A DNA stretch of 38,079 bases from Bradyrhizobium sp. 21. GTDB lineage: Bacteria > Pseudomonadota > Alphaproteobacteria > Rhizobiales > Xanthobacteraceae. The DNA is taken from NCBI RefSeq assembly GCF_023073335.1, contig NZ_JADPJG010000021.1, positions 39,897 to 77,975 of the forward strand, in the 5' to 3' direction. Positions within the stretch are counted from its first letter, which is position 1, and each line of letters opens with the position of its first letter. Shown here in pieces: positions 37,909 to 38,079 of this stretch. Below the pieces are notes generated by a model. The model saw only the letters and a list, made by a program, of their open reading frames with translations, was not told the DNA's origin and did not search any database. A program made the translations under genes and the position numbers.

Positions 37909-37933
37909 AACGCGGTGCAATTGCGCTGGTTCC
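37909..37933 (-). promoter_or_regulatory. EcfG-type general stress promoter of the 73-residue gene
   Basis: On the minus strand GGAAC (37933-37929), 16 bases, CGTT (37912-37909) matches the EcfG consensus exactly, with the same spacing as at the csbD-like gene. It lies 25 bases before the ATG at 37884. Confidence 0.75.
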
Positions 37934-37936
37934 CCT

Positions 37937-37976
37937 GTTCCGCTCGGCACCGCGGCGGTGTATCAGGAGCGGGAAC
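37937..37976 (+). promoter_or_regulatory. Nested palindrome in the hemE leader
   Basis: Outer arms GTTCCGCTC (37937-37945) and GAGCGGGAAC (37967-37976) pair with one bulge. Inside lies CACCGC-G-GCGGTG (37948-37960), a near-perfect 6-bp palindrome. It ends 17 bases before the hemE GTG and only four bases from the divergent stress promoter. It may be a binding site or a leader structure. Confidence 0.4.
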
Positions 37977-37993
37977 AATCTTCAGGACCGTTT

Positions 37994-38079
37994 GTGCCCC
38001 AATCTGCGACAAAGCCCTTCATCGACGTCCTCACCGGCCAGCGGCAGGTCATCCCGCCGGTCTGGATGATGCGGCAGGG
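37994..38079 (+). CDS. hemE: Uroporphyrinogen decarboxylase (first 28 codons)
   Basis: Only the N-terminus is in the window. It reads from GTG at 37994 and includes PFIDVLTGQRQ and PPVWMMRQ, the hallmark start of HemE (PVWMMRQAGRYLPEY in known proteins). The enzyme removes four carboxyl groups from uroporphyrinogen III to give coproporphyrinogen III in heme synthesis, in the cytosol. AGGA six bases before the GTG supports this start. The rest lies beyond 38079. Confidence 0.88.
   Translation, partial: MPQSATKPFIDVLTGQRQVIPPVWMMRQ

Noticed and set aside
37902..37916. FNR/FixK-like box TTGG...TCAA before hemE
   Set aside because: The half-sites are six bases apart instead of eight, and it overlaps the stress promoter.
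37954..37996. EcfG promoter for hemE (GGAAC...CGTT)
   Set aside because: The spacing between GGAAC at 37972 and CGTT at 37989 is only 12 bases, too short for EcfG.

Overview
The window looks like a chromosomal stretch of a high-GC alphaproteobacterium of the Bradyrhizobium/Nitrobacteraceae type. I infer this from gene content (GlpR/GlpD/GlpS glycerol locus, fadE-fadI-fadJ operon, PaoABC-like oxidase, PhyR/EcfG-type promoters) and from several intergenic palindromic elements of a kind common in Bradyrhizobium. Nearly every base is in a gene and no gene-free stretch exceeds 300 bases. I see no rRNA, tRNA, CRISPR array, prophage or insertion sequence.

Layout. 1-4436: a glycerol locus on the minus strand (start of glpS, glpD, glpR, a HAD phosphatase). 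A plus-strand vapBC toxin-antitoxin pair sits between glpR and glpD. The glpD promoter is overlapped by a perfect 11-bp inverted repeat that is probably the GlpR operator. 4591-5371: a secreted NTF2-like protein and a 63-residue protein. 5592-11673: a fatty-acid beta-oxidation run on the minus strand (acyl-CoA dehydrogenase, thiolase, hydratase/dehydrogenase, then a YciA-type thioesterase). 11892-17644: a flavin reductase, a TetR regulator and an RND efflux pump with an operator-like palindrome at its promoter. 17882-21705: an MFS carrier, a DUF2809 membrane protein, a YcaQ-like DNA glycosylase, a methionine-rich secreted protein and a one-helix membrane protein.

21961-26012: an OmpA-family protein, a PMT-like glycosyltransferase, and a tightly coupled pair consisting of a secreted FecR-domain protein and an outer-membrane beta-barrel with a Pro/Ser-rich neck. 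26180-28677: two VOC-fold proteins, a cupin with a histidine-rich tail, a CsbD stress protein and a periplasmic FKBP isomerase whose ribosome-binding site lies in a perfect hairpin. 28738-34421: a periplasmic aldehyde oxidoreductase operon (paoABC) and a cytosolic gamma-glutamyltransferase. 34620-38079: trhO and slyX, a membrane PAS-GGDEF cyclase, a small stress-type protein and the first codons of hemE.

The most notable signals are regulatory. They are two exact EcfG-type promoters (csbD and the 73-residue gene), a possible RNA thermometer in front of the FKBP gene, the GlpR operator over the glpD promoter, and phased GTCAT repeats in front of vapB. Among proteins, the FecR/barrel pair is the best candidate for an undescribed two-component surface system. 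All assignments come from reading the sequence; no database search was run.
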